Assembly (NCBI GenBank): GCA_019634715.1
Contig: JAHCAU010000015.1
Location: forward strand, 1-64,000
Length of the DNA: 64,000 nucleotides
Reading direction: 5' to 3'
Source of the DNA: Lysobacter sp.
GTDB taxonomy: Bacteria > Pseudomonadota > Gammaproteobacteria > Xanthomonadales > Xanthomonadaceae
Both the position numbers and the translations under genes were made by a program. Shown here piece by piece: positions 11,696 through 21,198 of the stretch (positions are counted from its first letter, which is position 1; each line of letters begins with the position of its first letter). The notes beneath the pieces are model-generated. The model was not told the DNA's origin, searched no databases, and worked only from the letters and a program-made list of their open reading frames with translations.

Positions 11696-12223
11696 GTGCG
11701 CATTCTCGGGATCGACCCGGGTTCGCAGCGCACTGGCGTGGGCATCATCGATGTCGATGCCGCGGGCCGCGCGACCCACGTCTTCCATGCGCCGCTGAAC
11801 CTGCTGGCCGCCGACGAGACGAAGGAACAGTTCCCGCTGCGGTTGAAGCGTTTGCTCGACACGCTGGGGGATATCCTCGACACCCACCGCCCCGACGAAG
11901 TGGCGATCGAGAAAGTGTTCATGGCGCGCAATCCCGACTCCGCGCTGAAACTCGGCCAGGCCCGCGGCGCCGCGCTGTGCGCCGTGGTGCTGCGCGACCT
12001 GCCGGTGCACGAATACGCCGCCAAGGAAATCAAGCTGGCCGTGGTCGGCACCGGCGGTGCCGAGAAGACCCAGATCCAGCACATGGTCGGGATGATGCTC
12101 AACCTCAAGGGCAAGCTGCAGTCCGACGCCGCCGATGCGCTCGCCGTCGCCATCACCCATGCGCACGTCCGCGCAACCGCGAAACGTCTGGGCGTGAGCG
12201 CGCGCCAGGCGTGGAGGAAGTGA
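11696..12223 (+). CDS. ruvC: Holliday junction endonuclease RuvC
   Basis: A 175-residue crossover-junction nuclease that resolves four-way DNA junctions migrated by RuvAB. The four acidic catalytic residues are in place: Asp7 (GIDPGS), Glu72 (AIEKVF), Asp144 and Asp147 (DAADALAVAI). The start is taken as the GTG giving VRILGIDPG, because RuvC normally begins two to four residues before IDPG. The longer frame would translate the upstream ATTCCCG repeats. The C terminus (RLGVSARQAWRK) is complete. Confidence 0.96.
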   Translation: MRILGIDPGSQRTGVGIIDVDAAGRATHVFHAPLNLLAADETKEQFPLRLKRLLDTLGDILDTHRPDEVAIEKVFMARNPDSALKLGQARGAALCAVVLRDLPVHEYAAKEIKLAVVGTGGAEKTQIQHMVGMMLNLKGKLQSDAADALAVAITHAHVRATAKRLGVSARQAWRK

Positions 12224-12268
12224 GGATGGCCGGTATGCAGGCGGCACATGCCAATGCGTTGTTTCCGC

Positions 12269-12362
12269 CTTTCCCCCCTTTGCAAAAGGGGCAGGGGGGA
12301 TTTGCCTTTCATGCGCCGCAAAAGCAAATCCTCCTCGATCCCCCTTTTGCAAAGGGGGAAAA
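12269..12362. repeat. Long imperfect inverted repeat between ruvC and ruvA
   Basis: Arms at about 12269-12305 and 12323-12362 pair over most of their length (CCCCCTTTGCAAAAGGGG on one side, CCCCTTTTGCAAAGGGGG on the other, and GGATTTGC against GCAAATCC near the loop). This looks like a small non-autonomous repeat element of the kind scattered through Xanthomonadaceae. It has no coding content. Confidence 0.7.
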
Positions 12363-12399
12363 CACGCCTTCACGGCTCATGGCTCCGGAGCGTCTACCC

Positions 12400-12448
12400 A
12401 TGATCGGTCGCCTCAAGGGCATCCTCGTCCACAAGCAGCCGCCGTGGG
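12400..12448 (+). pseudogene. Duplicated first codons of ruvA
   Basis: The ATG at 12400 begins MIGRLKGILVHKQPPW, the same residues that open the real ruvA at 12585, with only a few synonymous differences. After 16 codons the similarity stops and the frame runs into GC-rich, palindrome-containing DNA (CCCGGCCATGGAGGGCCGGG). It is a truncated copy of the gene start, left by an insertion or partial duplication 185 bases upstream of the functional start. Confidence 0.75.
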
Positions 12449-12584
12449 TGAAGCGGCGCGCTTGCGAGGCACTGCCTCGCGCGCCGCTGAACGCCCGGCC
12501 ATGGAGGGCCGGGCCGGACTTTCCGAAGCCCGCTTCGTCGCGCCACGGATGGCCGCGATTGCCCATGCAGTCGGGAGCACAGTG

Positions 12585-13172
12585 ATGATCGGCCGCCTCA
12601 AAGGCATCCTCGTCCACAAGCAGCCCCCCTGGCTCGTGGTGGACGTCCACGGCGTCGGCTACGAGCTCGAAGCGCCGATGAGCACCGTCTACGACCTGCC
12701 CGACGTCGGACGCGAGGTCGTTCTGTTCACCCACTACGCGCAGAAGGAGGACAGCGTGTCGCTGTACGGCTTCCTGCGCGAATCCGAGCGGCGCCTGTTC
12801 CGCGACGTGCAGAAGGTCAGCGGCATCGGCGCGAAGATCGCGCTGGCCGTGCTGTCCGGCGCCAGCGTCGACGAGTTCGCGCGGCTGGTGCAGACCGGCG
12901 ACATCGCCGCGCTCACCCGCATCCCCGGCATCGGCAAGAAGACCGCCGAGCGCATGGTGGTCGAATTGCGCGACCGCGCCGCCGACTTCGCCACCGGCAC
13001 CAGCACGCCGATGTCCGGCGTGCCGGCCGATGCCCAGTCCGAAGCCACGATCGCGCTGCAGCAGCTCGGCTACAAACCTGCCGAGGCCGCACGCATGGCC
13101 CGCGACGCCACCGCCGCCGGCGACGAAGCCGCGACCATCATCCGCAAGGCGCTGCAGTCCGCGCTGCGCTGA
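12585..13172 (+). CDS. ruvA: Holliday junction DNA helicase subunit RuvA
   Basis: A 195-residue RuvA, the tetramer that binds four-way junctions and loads RuvB. It shows the N-terminal OB fold (MIGRLKGILVHKQPPWLVVDVHGVGYEL), the central helix-hairpin-helix pair (VSGIGAKIALAVLSG and IPGIGKKTAERMVVEL) and the C-terminal RuvB-contacting domain (residues 148-195, SEATIALQQLGYKPAEA). The start is the ATG at 12585, although the frame stays open upstream to 12444. The family's canonical first residues are MIGRLxG. It lies between ruvC and kup; ruvB is separated from it by kup. Confidence 0.97.
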   Translation: MIGRLKGILVHKQPPWLVVDVHGVGYELEAPMSTVYDLPDVGREVVLFTHYAQKEDSVSLYGFLRESERRLFRDVQKVSGIGAKIALAVLSGASVDEFARLVQTGDIAALTRIPGIGKKTAERMVVELRDRAADFATGTSTPMSGVPADAQSEATIALQQLGYKPAEAARMARDATAAGDEAATIIRKALQSALR

Positions 13173-13232
13173 CGCCTCCCGCATTCCATCCTGACCGAGG
13201 GCCTTACGGCTTTCTTCGATGAGCAGGCTTCA

Positions 13233-15152
13233 ATGAGCACACCTTCTTCCCAGGAAACCGCCAATCCCGGCCATGGTCATGGTGGGCACAGGGCAGGCAC
13301 CGCGGCGCTGGTGGTCGGTGCCATCGGCGTGGTGTTCGGCGACATCGGCACCAGCCCGCTGTACGCCATCCGCGAAGCGTTTTCGCCGACCTACGGCCTG
13401 ACTCCCGACCACGACACGGTGCTCGGCGTGCTGTCGCTGATCTTCTGGGCGCTGACCATGGTCGTCACGATCAAGTACGTGACCATCATCATGCGCGCCG
13501 ACAACGAAGGCGAGGGCGGCATCATGGCCCTCATGGCGCTGGCCCAGCGCAGCCTGCCGGTGAACTCCCGTTCCGCGTATCTCGTCGGCATCCTCGGCAT
13601 CTTCGGCGCCTCGCTGTTCTTCGGCGATGGCGTGATCACGCCGGCGATCTCGGTGCTGTCGGCAGTGGAGGGCCTGGAGATCGTCGCGCCGCAGCTGCAC
13701 GACTGGATCGTACCGATCACGCTGGTCGTGCTGATCTCGCTGTTCGCGACCCAGCGCTTCGGCACGGCGAAGGTCGGCAAGGTCTTCGGGCCGATCACCG
13801 TGGTGTGGTTCCTGTCGCTGGCCGTGCTCGGCGTGGCCGACATCCTGCACGAACCCGAAGTCCTGCACGCCATCAACCCCGTGTGGGCGATCAGGTTCTT
13901 CGCGGAATACCACTGGCACGGGATCTTCATCCTCGGCGCCGTGGTGCTGGCGGTGACCGGCGGCGAGGCGATCTACACCGACATGGGTCATTTCGGCGCC
14001 CGGCCCATCCGCTACGCCTGGTACTTCTTCGTGCTGCCGGCGCTGATGCTCAATTATCTCGGCCAGGGCGCGCTGGTGCTGGAGAACCCGGCGGCGATCA
14101 GGAACCCGTTCTACATGGGCGTGCCCGAATGGGGGCGCATCCCGATGATCGTGCTGGCCACGCTCGCCACCGTGATCGCCTCGCAGGCGGTCATCACCGG
14201 TGGTTTCTCGGTGGCCCGCCAGGCGATGCAGCTGGGCTACATCCCGCGCATGCGCATCGTCCATACGTCGCACGACACCATCGGCCAGATCTACATCCCC
14301 GCGATCAACTGGATGATGCTGCTGATCGTCGTCGGCCTGGTGCTGACGTTCCGCAGTTCCTCGGCGCTGGCCACCGCCTACGGCGTGTCCGTGTCGGCGA
14401 CCATGCTCATCGACACCCTCCTGCTGGCGATCGTCGCCAACGCGCTGTGGCCGAAGTCGCGCCGCTGGGTGCTGCCGCTGTGCGTGGTGTTCCTGGTCGC
14501 GGACATCGCCTTCGTCGTCGCCAACGGCGCGAAGGTGCTGCAGGGCGGCTGGTTCCCGGTGGTGCTCGGCATCACCCTGTTCACGCTGCTGCGCACCTGG
14601 CGCCGGGGTCGCGAACTGCTCCGCGCCGAGATCCGCAAGGAAGGCATCCAGCTCGACAGCTTCCTGCCCGGCCTGATGCTGGCGCCCCCGGTCCGCGTGC
14701 CCGGCACCGCCGTGTTCCTCACCGCGGACAAGACCGTGGTGCCCCACGCGCTGATGCACAACCTCAAGCACAACAAGGTGCTGCACGAGCGCAACGTGTT
14801 CCTGACCGTCGACACCCTCAACGTGCCGTACGCGCCGAAGGACAAGCGGTTGAAGATCGAATCGATCGGGAACGATTTCTATCGCGTCGTCATCCGCTTC
14901 GGCTTCATGGAAACCCCCGACGTGCCGCTGGCGCTGATGCGCAGCTGCGACAAGGGCGGCATCCACTTCGACCCGATGGACACCACCTACTTCGCCAGCC
15001 GCGAGACCATCGTCGCCAGCGCCCACCGCGGCATGCCGATCTGGCGCGACAAGCTGTTCGCGCTGATGCACCGCAACGCCGCCCCGGCGACCGGGTTCTT
15101 CCGCATCCCCGGCAACCGCCTGGTCGAACTGGGCGCGCAGGTGCAGATCTGA
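13233..15152 (+). CDS. kup: Kup-type low-affinity potassium transporter
   Basis: A 639-residue KUP/HAK/KT family potassium uptake protein of the inner membrane. The signature GDIGTSPLYA is at residues 36-45, about twelve hydrophobic segments follow up to roughly residue 465, and the last 170 residues form the hydrophilic cytoplasmic domain (HNLKHNKVLHERNVFLTV is typical). A His/Gly-rich N-terminal leader precedes the first membrane segment. Kup proteins work as proton-potassium symporters. Its insertion between ruvA and ruvB is an arrangement seen in Xanthomonadaceae and has no known functional link to recombination. Confidence 0.96.
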   Translation: MSTPSSQETANPGHGHGGHRAGTAALVVGAIGVVFGDIGTSPLYAIREAFSPTYGLTPDHDTVLGVLSLIFWALTMVVTIKYVTIIMRADNEGEGGIMALMALAQRSLPVNSRSAYLVGILGIFGASLFFGDGVITPAISVLSAVEGLEIVAPQLHDWIVPITLVVLISLFATQRFGTAKVGKVFGPITVVWFLSLAVLGVADILHEPEVLHAINPVWAIRFFAEYHWHGIFILGAVVLAVTGGEAIYTDMGHFGARPIRYAWYFFVLPALMLNYLGQGALVLENPAAIRNPFYMGVPEWGRIPMIVLATLATVIASQAVITGGFSVARQAMQLGYIPRMRIVHTSHDTIGQIYIPAINWMMLLIVVGLVLTFRSSSALATAYGVSVSATMLIDTLLLAIVANALWPKSRRWVLPLCVVFLVADIAFVVANGAKVLQGGWFPVVLGITLFTLLRTWRRGRELLRAEIRKEGIQLDSFLPGLMLAPPVRVPGTAVFLTADKTVVPHALMHNLKHNKVLHERNVFLTVDTLNVPYAPKDKRLKIESIGNDFYRVVIRFGFMETPDVPLALMRSCDKGGIHFDPMDTTYFASRETIVASAHRGMPIWRDKLFALMHRNAAPATGFFRIPGNRLVELGAQVQI

Positions 15153-15158
15153 TGAGGG

Positions 15159-15276
15159 CCGGGAATCGGGAAGGGAGAATCGGGAATCGCAAAGGCGTTA
15201 AGCTTCCCGTGCGGCGCCGGATCCGCTCCGGCGCGGCTGCTCTACCCATTCCCGACTCCCGATTCCCCATTCCCGG
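15159..15276. repeat. Fold-back repeat between kup and ruvB
   Basis: GGGAATCGGGAAGGGAGAATCGGGAATCG-type sequence near 15162-15190 is mirrored by CATTCCCGACTCCCGATTCCCCATTCCCGG-type sequence at 15246-15275. It is the same family as the element at 11552-11692. No gene lies in the 130-base gap. Confidence 0.65.
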
Positions 15277-15282
15277 CTCCTC

Positions 15283-16344
15283 ATGACCGACCGCATCATC
15301 GCCTCAGGCGCCACCCGCGAAGACGATGTCGTCGACGCCAGCATCCGCCCGAAGCGGCTCGACGAGTATCTCGGCCAGGTGCCTGTGCGCGAGCAGATGG
15401 CGATCTACATCGAGGCCGCGAAGCGCCGCGCCGAGGCGCTTGACCACGTGCTGATCTTCGGGCCGCCGGGCCTGGGCAAGACCACGCTGAGCCATGTCAT
15501 CGCCAACGAGCTGGGCGTGAACCTGCGGGTCACCTCCGGCCCGGTGATCGAGAAGGCCGGCGACCTCGCCGCGCTGCTCACCAACCTGCAGCCGCACGAC
15601 GTGTTGTTCGTCGACGAGATCCACCGCCTGTCGCCGATGGTCGAGGAAGTGCTGTACCCGGCGATGGAGGATTTCCAGATCGACATCATGATCGGCGAGG
15701 GTCCCGCCGCGCGCTCGATCAAGCTCGACCTGCCGCCGTTCACCCTGATCGGCGCCACCACCCGCGCCGGCCTGCTCACCGCGCCGCTGCGCGACCGTTT
15801 CGGCATCGTCCAGCGCCTGGAGTTCTACAGCGCCGAGGAACTGACCCGCATCGTGCGCCGCTCCGCGCAGATCCTCGGCATCGCCTGCGAAGCCGAAGGC
15901 GCCGCCGAGATCGCCCGCCGCGCGCGCGGCACCCCGCGCATCGCCAACCGCCTGCTGCGCCGCGTGCGCGACTTCGCCCAGGTCAAGGCCGACGGCCGCA
16001 TCGACCGCGACGTCGCCGCGGCATCGATGAAGATGCTCAAGGTCGACCCGGAGGGCTTCGACGACCTCGACCGCCGCCTGCTCAGGCTCATCATCGAGAA
16101 CTTCGATGGCGGCCCGGTCGGCGTGGAATCGCTCGCCGCGGCGCTGAGCGAGGAGCGCGGCACGCTGGAAGACGTGATCGAGCCGTACCTGATCCAGCAG
16201 GGCTACCTCGTGCGCACCGCGCGCGGGCGCATGGCCACGCGCAAGGCCTACCTGCATCTGGGCCTGAAGCCGAAGCCGGGCACCAGCGGCCCTGCCGACC
16301 TGTTCGCGGATGCTGCGGACATGGCGGATGCGCCGGATGCGTGA
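15283..16344 (+). CDS. ruvB: Holliday junction branch migration ATPase RuvB
   Basis: A 353-residue AAA+ motor that drives branch migration with RuvA. Walker A GPPGLGKT is at residues 60-67, Walker B FVDEIH at 109-114, sensor 1 in LIGATTRAGLL, the arginine finger region in APLRDRFGI, and the C-terminal winged helix (IEPYLIQQGYLVRTARGRMAT). The length fits the family plus a short acidic Ala/Asp tail. There is no clear ribosome binding site because repeats precede it. ybgC follows after 45 bases. Confidence 0.97.
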   Translation: MTDRIIASGATREDDVVDASIRPKRLDEYLGQVPVREQMAIYIEAAKRRAEALDHVLIFGPPGLGKTTLSHVIANELGVNLRVTSGPVIEKAGDLAALLTNLQPHDVLFVDEIHRLSPMVEEVLYPAMEDFQIDIMIGEGPAARSIKLDLPPFTLIGATTRAGLLTAPLRDRFGIVQRLEFYSAEELTRIVRRSAQILGIACEAEGAAEIARRARGTPRIANRLLRRVRDFAQVKADGRIDRDVAAASMKMLKVDPEGFDDLDRRLLRLIIENFDGGPVGVESLAAALSEERGTLEDVIEPYLIQQGYLVRTARGRMATRKAYLHLGLKPKPGTSGPADLFADAADMADAPDA

Positions 16345-16389
16345 CCGTCCCCGCCGCGCATGAACGCCACCGGGAACCCTTCCTTCAAG

Positions 16390-16824
16390 ATGAATGCCAT
16401 GTTCACCCATCCCGTCCGGGTTTACTGGGAAGATACCGACGCCGGCGGCGTGGTCTACCACGCGCAGTACCTGGCGTTCCTCGAACGCGCGCGCACCGAA
16501 TGGCTGCGCGACCTCGGCTACGGCCAGGAACTGCTGCGCCGCGAACACGACCTGGTGTTCGCGGTGCGTGCGATGACCATCGACTTCCGCCGGCCTGCGC
16601 GACTGGACGACGCGCTGACCGTGTCGGTCGCCCTGCGCGCATGTCGCGGCGCCAGCCTGGTGCTGGCGCAGTCCATCGAGCGCGAGGGCGAACGGCTGCT
16701 GGATGCCGAAGTGCGCTGCGCGTCCCTGCGCGCTGGCGACTTCCGTCCCCGGCCGATGCCCGATGCGATGCATGCCCGGCTGAAGGCGCTCGAAACGCGC
16801 GCGCCTTCGTCCTCCACCGAATAG
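16390..16824 (+). CDS. ybgC: Tol-Pal associated acyl-CoA thioesterase YbgC
   Basis: A 144-residue 4-hydroxybenzoyl-CoA-type hot-dog thioesterase, the first gene of the tol-pal cluster. The active-site segment VYWEDTDAGGVVYHAQYLAFLERARTEWLR carries the catalytic Asp of the family (YEDTDAGGVVYH in relatives). It hydrolyses acyl-CoA or acyl carrier protein thioesters in the cytosol; its link to Tol function is not settled. Three in-frame ATGs exist (16360, 16390, 16399). 16390 gives the usual distance to RVYWEDTD, but none has a strong ribosome binding site. Confidence 0.93.
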   Translation: MNAMFTHPVRVYWEDTDAGGVVYHAQYLAFLERARTEWLRDLGYGQELLRREHDLVFAVRAMTIDFRRPARLDDALTVSVALRACRGASLVLAQSIEREGERLLDAEVRCASLRAGDFRPRPMPDAMHARLKALETRAPSSSTE

Positions 16825-16855
16825 CCCAATCCAGAATCGAACGCGGAGTAACCGG

Positions 16856-17638
16856 ATGTCCCTTCTGCCCACGCTCTTGCAGGCCCTGCAGGCCACCGCC
16901 ATCGAGCCGCTGCCCGAGACTGCGGACGCCGCATCGGCCGCCGTCGTCGTGCCCCATGCCAGCAGCCTGAACTACCTGGAGCTGATCGCCGCGGCCAGCC
17001 TGCCGGTGCAGGTGGTGATGGCGCTGCTGCTGCTGGCCTCGTTCGCCTCGTGGGTGATCATCTTCCGCAAGAAGCGCGTGCTCGACCGCGCCCAGCAGGA
17101 AGCCGACCAGTTCGAGGAGCGCTTCTGGTCCGGCGGCGACCTCGGCCGGCTCTACGAGGCCGCGACCCAGCGCAAGCAGCACATCACCGGCCTGGAAGCG
17201 ATCTTCGAAGGCGGCATGCGCGAGTTCAACCGCGTGCGCCAGCGCCGCGGCATCGATGCCCGCTCGCAGCTCGAAGGCGCCCAGCGCGCGATGCGCGCCG
17301 CGTCCTCGCGCGAACTCGACGGCCTGGAACACAACCTCGAGTTCCTCGCCAACGTCGGCTCGATCAGCCCCTATGTCGGCCTGTTCGGCACCGTGCTCGG
17401 CATCCTGATGTCGTTCCACGGCCTGGCCAGCATGAAGGAAGCCACCATCGCCACCGTCGCCCCGGGCATCTCCGAAGCTCTGCTGGCCACCGCGATGGGT
17501 CTGTTCGCCGCGATCCCGGCGGTCTGGGCCTACAACCGCTTCGCGACCCGGGTCGAGCGCATCGCCTCGCGCTACGACACCTTCGCCGAGGAGTTCTCCT
17601 CGATCCTGCAGCGCCAGGCGCACCTCGACGACGCGTGA
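16856..17638 (+). CDS. tolQ: Tol-Pal system proton channel subunit TolQ
   Basis: A 260-residue inner-membrane protein of the MotA/TolQ/ExbB family. It shows a first membrane segment (VVMALLLLASFASWVIIF), a cytoplasmic loop (RAQQEADQFEERFWSGGDLGRLYEAA), then two C-terminal membrane helices (VGLFGTVLGILMSFHGLA and ISEALLATAMGLFAAIPAVWAYN) that line the proton path with TolR. The N terminus is about 30 residues longer than in E. coli. GGAG lies nine bases before the start. It begins the tolQRAB-pal-cpoB operon. Confidence 0.97.
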   Translation: MSLLPTLLQALQATAIEPLPETADAASAAVVVPHASSLNYLELIAAASLPVQVVMALLLLASFASWVIIFRKKRVLDRAQQEADQFEERFWSGGDLGRLYEAATQRKQHITGLEAIFEGGMREFNRVRQRRGIDARSQLEGAQRAMRAASSRELDGLEHNLEFLANVGSISPYVGLFGTVLGILMSFHGLASMKEATIATVAPGISEALLATAMGLFAAIPAVWAYNRFATRVERIASRYDTFAEEFSSILQRQAHLDDA

Positions 17639-17700
17639 ACCCGGCGACCCCATCGCCGCCACCGCCCCGTTGACGCCCGCAACCCTCGCGAGACCCGCCC

Positions 17701-18138
<438 letters not shown>

Positions 18139-19074
18139 ATGCGGGAGACCCGCGCCGACACCGTCCTGGCCGTCGCCATCGCCGTGCTGCTGCATGGCGC
18201 GCTGCTGTTGCTGCTGGTCATCGGCTCGTGGTTCCGGCCGCCGTCCTCGGCCGCCGCCGGCGAACCGATCAGTGCGGATGTCGTCGATCTCAACGCCCTG
18301 TCGGCACGCACGCGCGCCGCGCTGCGCGTCGACCCCGAGCCGCTGCCCGAGCCGCCCGTGCCACCCGAACCCGTCGAGGAGTCCGTGCCCGAGGAGCCGC
18401 TGCCTGCCGCGTTGCCGGAAGAGGTGGCCGAGCCGCAGCCGAAGCCGCAGGAGCAGTTGCCCGATCCCGACAAGGTCGACCGGCAGGAAGTGAAGCCTGA
18501 CGCGACCTCCGCCGAAGTCGCGGCGCGCGAGCAGGAAGCCAAGCGCCGCCAGGCCCAGGTCGACCTCACCGAACGCGAGCGCCAGCAGCAGGCCGAGCAG
18601 CGCGCGAAGAACGAGATGCAGCGCCAGCGCGAGCAGCAACTGGAGGACATCCGTCGCCAGCGCGCGCAGGCGCAGCGCGAGGCCGAACTGGCCCAGGCCA
18701 AGCTGCAGCAGCTCGCCGACGCGCGCGCGCGCCAGGCATCGACGGCGGCCAGCAACGCCAGCCCGCCGCCGGGGCAGGGGGGGCAGTCGCCCGATCTGCT
18801 CGCGGCCTACCAGCAGGCGCTGCAGCAGGCGATCCTCGCCAACTGGAACCGCCCGGACAGCGTGCCGCTCGGGCAGCGCTGCAAGATCGTGATCCGGCAG
18901 ATCGCCGGTGGGCAGGTGATCGATGCCCAGGTGGATCCCAGCTGTCCCTACGACGAGCCGGGCCGGCGATCGGTCGAACGCGCGGTGCTGCTGGCCCAGC
19001 CGTTGCCGTACAGGGGCTTCGAAAGCGTGTTCAGTCGCACCGTCATCCTGAATTTCCGGGCCGAAGACCCCTGA
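18139..19074 (+). CDS. tolA: Cell envelope integrity protein TolA
   Basis: A 311-residue TolA, the energised link from TolQR across the periplasm to TolB and Pal. It has an N-terminal membrane anchor (VLAVAIAVLLHGALLLLLVIGSW), a Pro/Glu-rich section (residues 70-125), a long Arg/Gln/Ala/Glu coiled coil (about 130-205), and a C-terminal globular domain (LLAAYQQALQQAILANWNRPDSVP...) with the conserved Cys pair CKIVIRQ and DPSCPYDEPGRRSVERAV. It is shorter than E. coli TolA (421) mainly in the helix. Confidence 0.95.
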   Translation: MRETRADTVLAVAIAVLLHGALLLLLVIGSWFRPPSSAAAGEPISADVVDLNALSARTRAALRVDPEPLPEPPVPPEPVEESVPEEPLPAALPEEVAEPQPKPQEQLPDPDKVDRQEVKPDATSAEVAAREQEAKRRQAQVDLTERERQQQAEQRAKNEMQRQREQQLEDIRRQRAQAQREAELAQAKLQQLADARARQASTAASNASPPPGQGGQSPDLLAAYQQALQQAILANWNRPDSVPLGQRCKIVIRQIAGGQVIDAQVDPSCPYDEPGRRSVERAVLLAQPLPYRGFESVFSRTVILNFRAEDP

Positions 19075-19238
19075 TCCGGCCAGCGCCGTTCATCCAAGTC
19101 CGTTTTCGTTCATCTTTCTGACCGCTTTCGCGGCCAAGCTGTGCCTTCGTCGCGCTGCCCGCACATGGGCACCGGCGAGTCCTCCGGATGACCGTTCCGC
19201 ATGACAGCCCATACGACCGTGCCGCTTCGCCTGGACCC

Positions 19239-20588
19239 ATGATGACCCGACTCTCCTCCGCGCCCCGTCCCGCCTTCCCGGTCGCCGCCGTGCTCGCGCT
19301 GCTGTGCCTGCTGGCGCCACTGTTCGCCTTCGCCCAGACCCGGGGGCTGGAGATCGACATCGTCGGCGGCAATGCCGCGGCCCTGCCGATCGCGGTCGTG
19401 CCGATGCCCTACCAGGGCGCCGCCGCCGCCCCGCAGACCGATATCGCCGAAGTCGTCGCCGCCGACCTGGCGCGCTCGGGTCAGTTCCGCACGCTCACCG
19501 GCACCGGCCTGGGCACGCAGCGGCCGACCCGGGGCAGCGAGATCGACTTCGGCTTCTTCCAGCAGGCCAAGCAGAGCTACATCGTCGTCGGTCGCGTGCT
19601 CGATGCCGCCGACGGCAGCTACCGTGTCGAGTACGAGCTGTACGACATCGCGAAGAACCGCATGCTGGCCTTCGCGCTCACCGCGCGCGCCAACGCGATG
19701 CGCGACGTCGCCCACCAGATCGCCGATGCGATCTACGAAAAGATCACCGGCGTGCGCGGCGCGTTCTGGACCCGCATCGCCTACGTGGTGCAGACGGGTC
19801 TGGGCAAGAACGCGCAGTACGCGCTGTACGTCGCCGATGCCGATGGCTACAACCCGCAGACCGTGGTGCGCTCCGACAAGCCGCTGATGTCGCCGGCCTG
19901 GAGCCCCGACGGCCGCAAGCTCGCCTATGTCAGCTTCGAGCGCGGCAATTCCTCGATCGTGCTGCAGGACATCGCCACCGGCGCGCGCGAGACGGTGTCC
20001 AGCTTCAAGGGCATCAACGGCGCGCCGAGCTTCTCGCCGGACGGCAGCCGGCTGGCCATGGCGCTGTCGAAGAGCGGCAACCCCGAGATCTACGTGATGG
20101 ATCTCGGCAGCCGCGCGCTGACCCAGCTCACCAACCAGTTCGGCATCGACACCGAGCCGACCTGGAGCGCCGACGGCAGCCGCATCTATTTCACCTCCGA
20201 CCGTGGCGGTCGCCCGCAGATCTACCAGGTCCCCGCCAGCGGCGGCGCGGCCACGCGCGTCAGCTTCCAGGGCACGTACAACGCCCGCGCCACGGTCTCG
20301 TCCGATGGCAAGAAGATCGCGATGGCGCAGGGCAGCGGCAACAATTACCGCATCGCGTTGATGGACAGCAGCCTCGGTTCCGCGCGCTGGTCGATGCTGT
20401 CGCCGGGCACGCTCGACGAGTCCCCGAGCTTCGCGCCGAACGGCGGCATGGTTCTGTATGCTGCGCGCGAAGGCCGTCGGGGCGTGCTGTACGCCGTGTC
20501 CGCCGACGCCCGCGTGCGCCAGCGCCTGGTGGTGTCCGGCGGCGACGTGCGCGAACCCGCATGGGGACCCTACCGCTTGCCGCGTTGA
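19239..20588 (+). CDS. tolB: Tol-Pal system beta-propeller protein TolB
   Basis: A 449-residue periplasmic protein that binds Pal and TolA. A signal peptide (RPAFPVAAVLALLCLLAPLFAFAQ) is followed by the N-terminal alpha/beta domain and a six-bladed propeller with repeated WSPDGRKLAYVS-, FSPDGSRLAMA-, WSADGSRIYFTSD- and FAPNGGMVLYA-type blades. The start at 19239 (MMTRL) places the signal peptide correctly; an upstream ATG at 19188 would add 17 unlikely residues. The TolA-binding N-terminal box (about residues 33-50) reads TRGLEIDIVGGNAAALPIAV. Confidence 0.95.
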   Translation: MMTRLSSAPRPAFPVAAVLALLCLLAPLFAFAQTRGLEIDIVGGNAAALPIAVVPMPYQGAAAAPQTDIAEVVAADLARSGQFRTLTGTGLGTQRPTRGSEIDFGFFQQAKQSYIVVGRVLDAADGSYRVEYELYDIAKNRMLAFALTARANAMRDVAHQIADAIYEKITGVRGAFWTRIAYVVQTGLGKNAQYALYVADADGYNPQTVVRSDKPLMSPAWSPDGRKLAYVSFERGNSSIVLQDIATGARETVSSFKGINGAPSFSPDGSRLAMALSKSGNPEIYVMDLGSRALTQLTNQFGIDTEPTWSADGSRIYFTSDRGGRPQIYQVPASGGAATRVSFQGTYNARATVSSDGKKIAMAQGSGNNYRIALMDSSLGSARWSMLSPGTLDESPSFAPNGGMVLYAAREGRRGVLYAVSADARVRQRLVVSGGDVREPAWGPYRLPR

Positions 20589-20658
20589 CCCGCATCCTAA
20601 TTTCCATTGCCCATCGGGCAGATTTCCCGCGACACATCGACCGACAGACGAGGACACC

Positions 20659-21186
20659 ATGAACACGACGACCAAACTGCTGCTGACCGCGATGCTCTGC
20701 GTGACGGCCGCCGCCTGTTCCACGAAATCCAAGAAGCAGGACGTGCCGTCCGATCCTTCCGGTCCCGGTACCACCCCCGGCCAGGTGCGCGATACCGGCC
20801 CGAGCGCCAGCGGCGTCTACGGCCCGGGCGATCTCGATACCGATGCCTGCCTGCGCCAGCGCACCGTCTACTTCGATTTCGACCAGGATGCGCTGCGTCC
20901 GGAATTCCAGAACATCGTCGCCTGCCACGCCAAGTACCTGCGCGACCGTCCGGGTTCGCGCATGACCCTCGAAGGCAATGCCGACGAGCGCGGCAGCCGC
21001 GAGTACAACCTCGGCCTCGGCGAGCGCCGCGGCAATGCGGTGTCCTCCGCCGTGCAGGCCAACGGTGGCTCGGGCAGCCAGATCACCGTCACCAGCTACG
21101 GCGAAGAGAACCCGACCTGCACCGATTCGACCGAAGACTGCTGGGGCCGCAACCGCCGCGTCGAGATCGTCTACACCGTGAAGTGA
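20659..21186 (+). CDS. pal: Peptidoglycan-associated lipoprotein Pal
   Basis: A 175-residue outer-membrane lipoprotein. The lipobox is VTAAAC (Cys20), followed by a flexible linker and the OmpA-type peptidoglycan-binding domain: VYFDFDQDALRPEF, LEGNADERGSREYNLGLGERRGNAV (NADERGS is the family signature with the meso-diaminopimelate-contacting Asp and Arg), and a C-terminal RRVEIVY. Two extra Cys (PTCTDSTEDCWG) form a small loop typical of xanthomonad Pal. GAGGACACC precedes the ATG. Confidence 0.97.
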   Translation: MNTTTKLLLTAMLCVTAAACSTKSKKQDVPSDPSGPGTTPGQVRDTGPSASGVYGPGDLDTDACLRQRTVYFDFDQDALRPEFQNIVACHAKYLRDRPGSRMTLEGNADERGSREYNLGLGERRGNAVSSAVQANGGSGSQITVTSYGEENPTCTDSTEDCWGRNRRVEIVYTVK

Positions 21187-21198
21187 TGCAAGCTGCGC

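Noticed and set aside
13230..15071. 613-codon open frame on the minus strand across kup
   Set aside because: It is the antisense of a clear kup gene. Its translation is His/Asp/Arg/Gln-rich, the usual product of reading high-GC codons backwards.
16360..16389. Earlier ybgC start
   Set aside because: The extra ten residues are not found in relatives as I know them, and no ribosome binding site precedes that ATG.
15304..16902. 532-codon minus-strand frame across ruvB and ybgC
   Set aside because: It spans three well-supported plus-strand genes and has no motif of its own.
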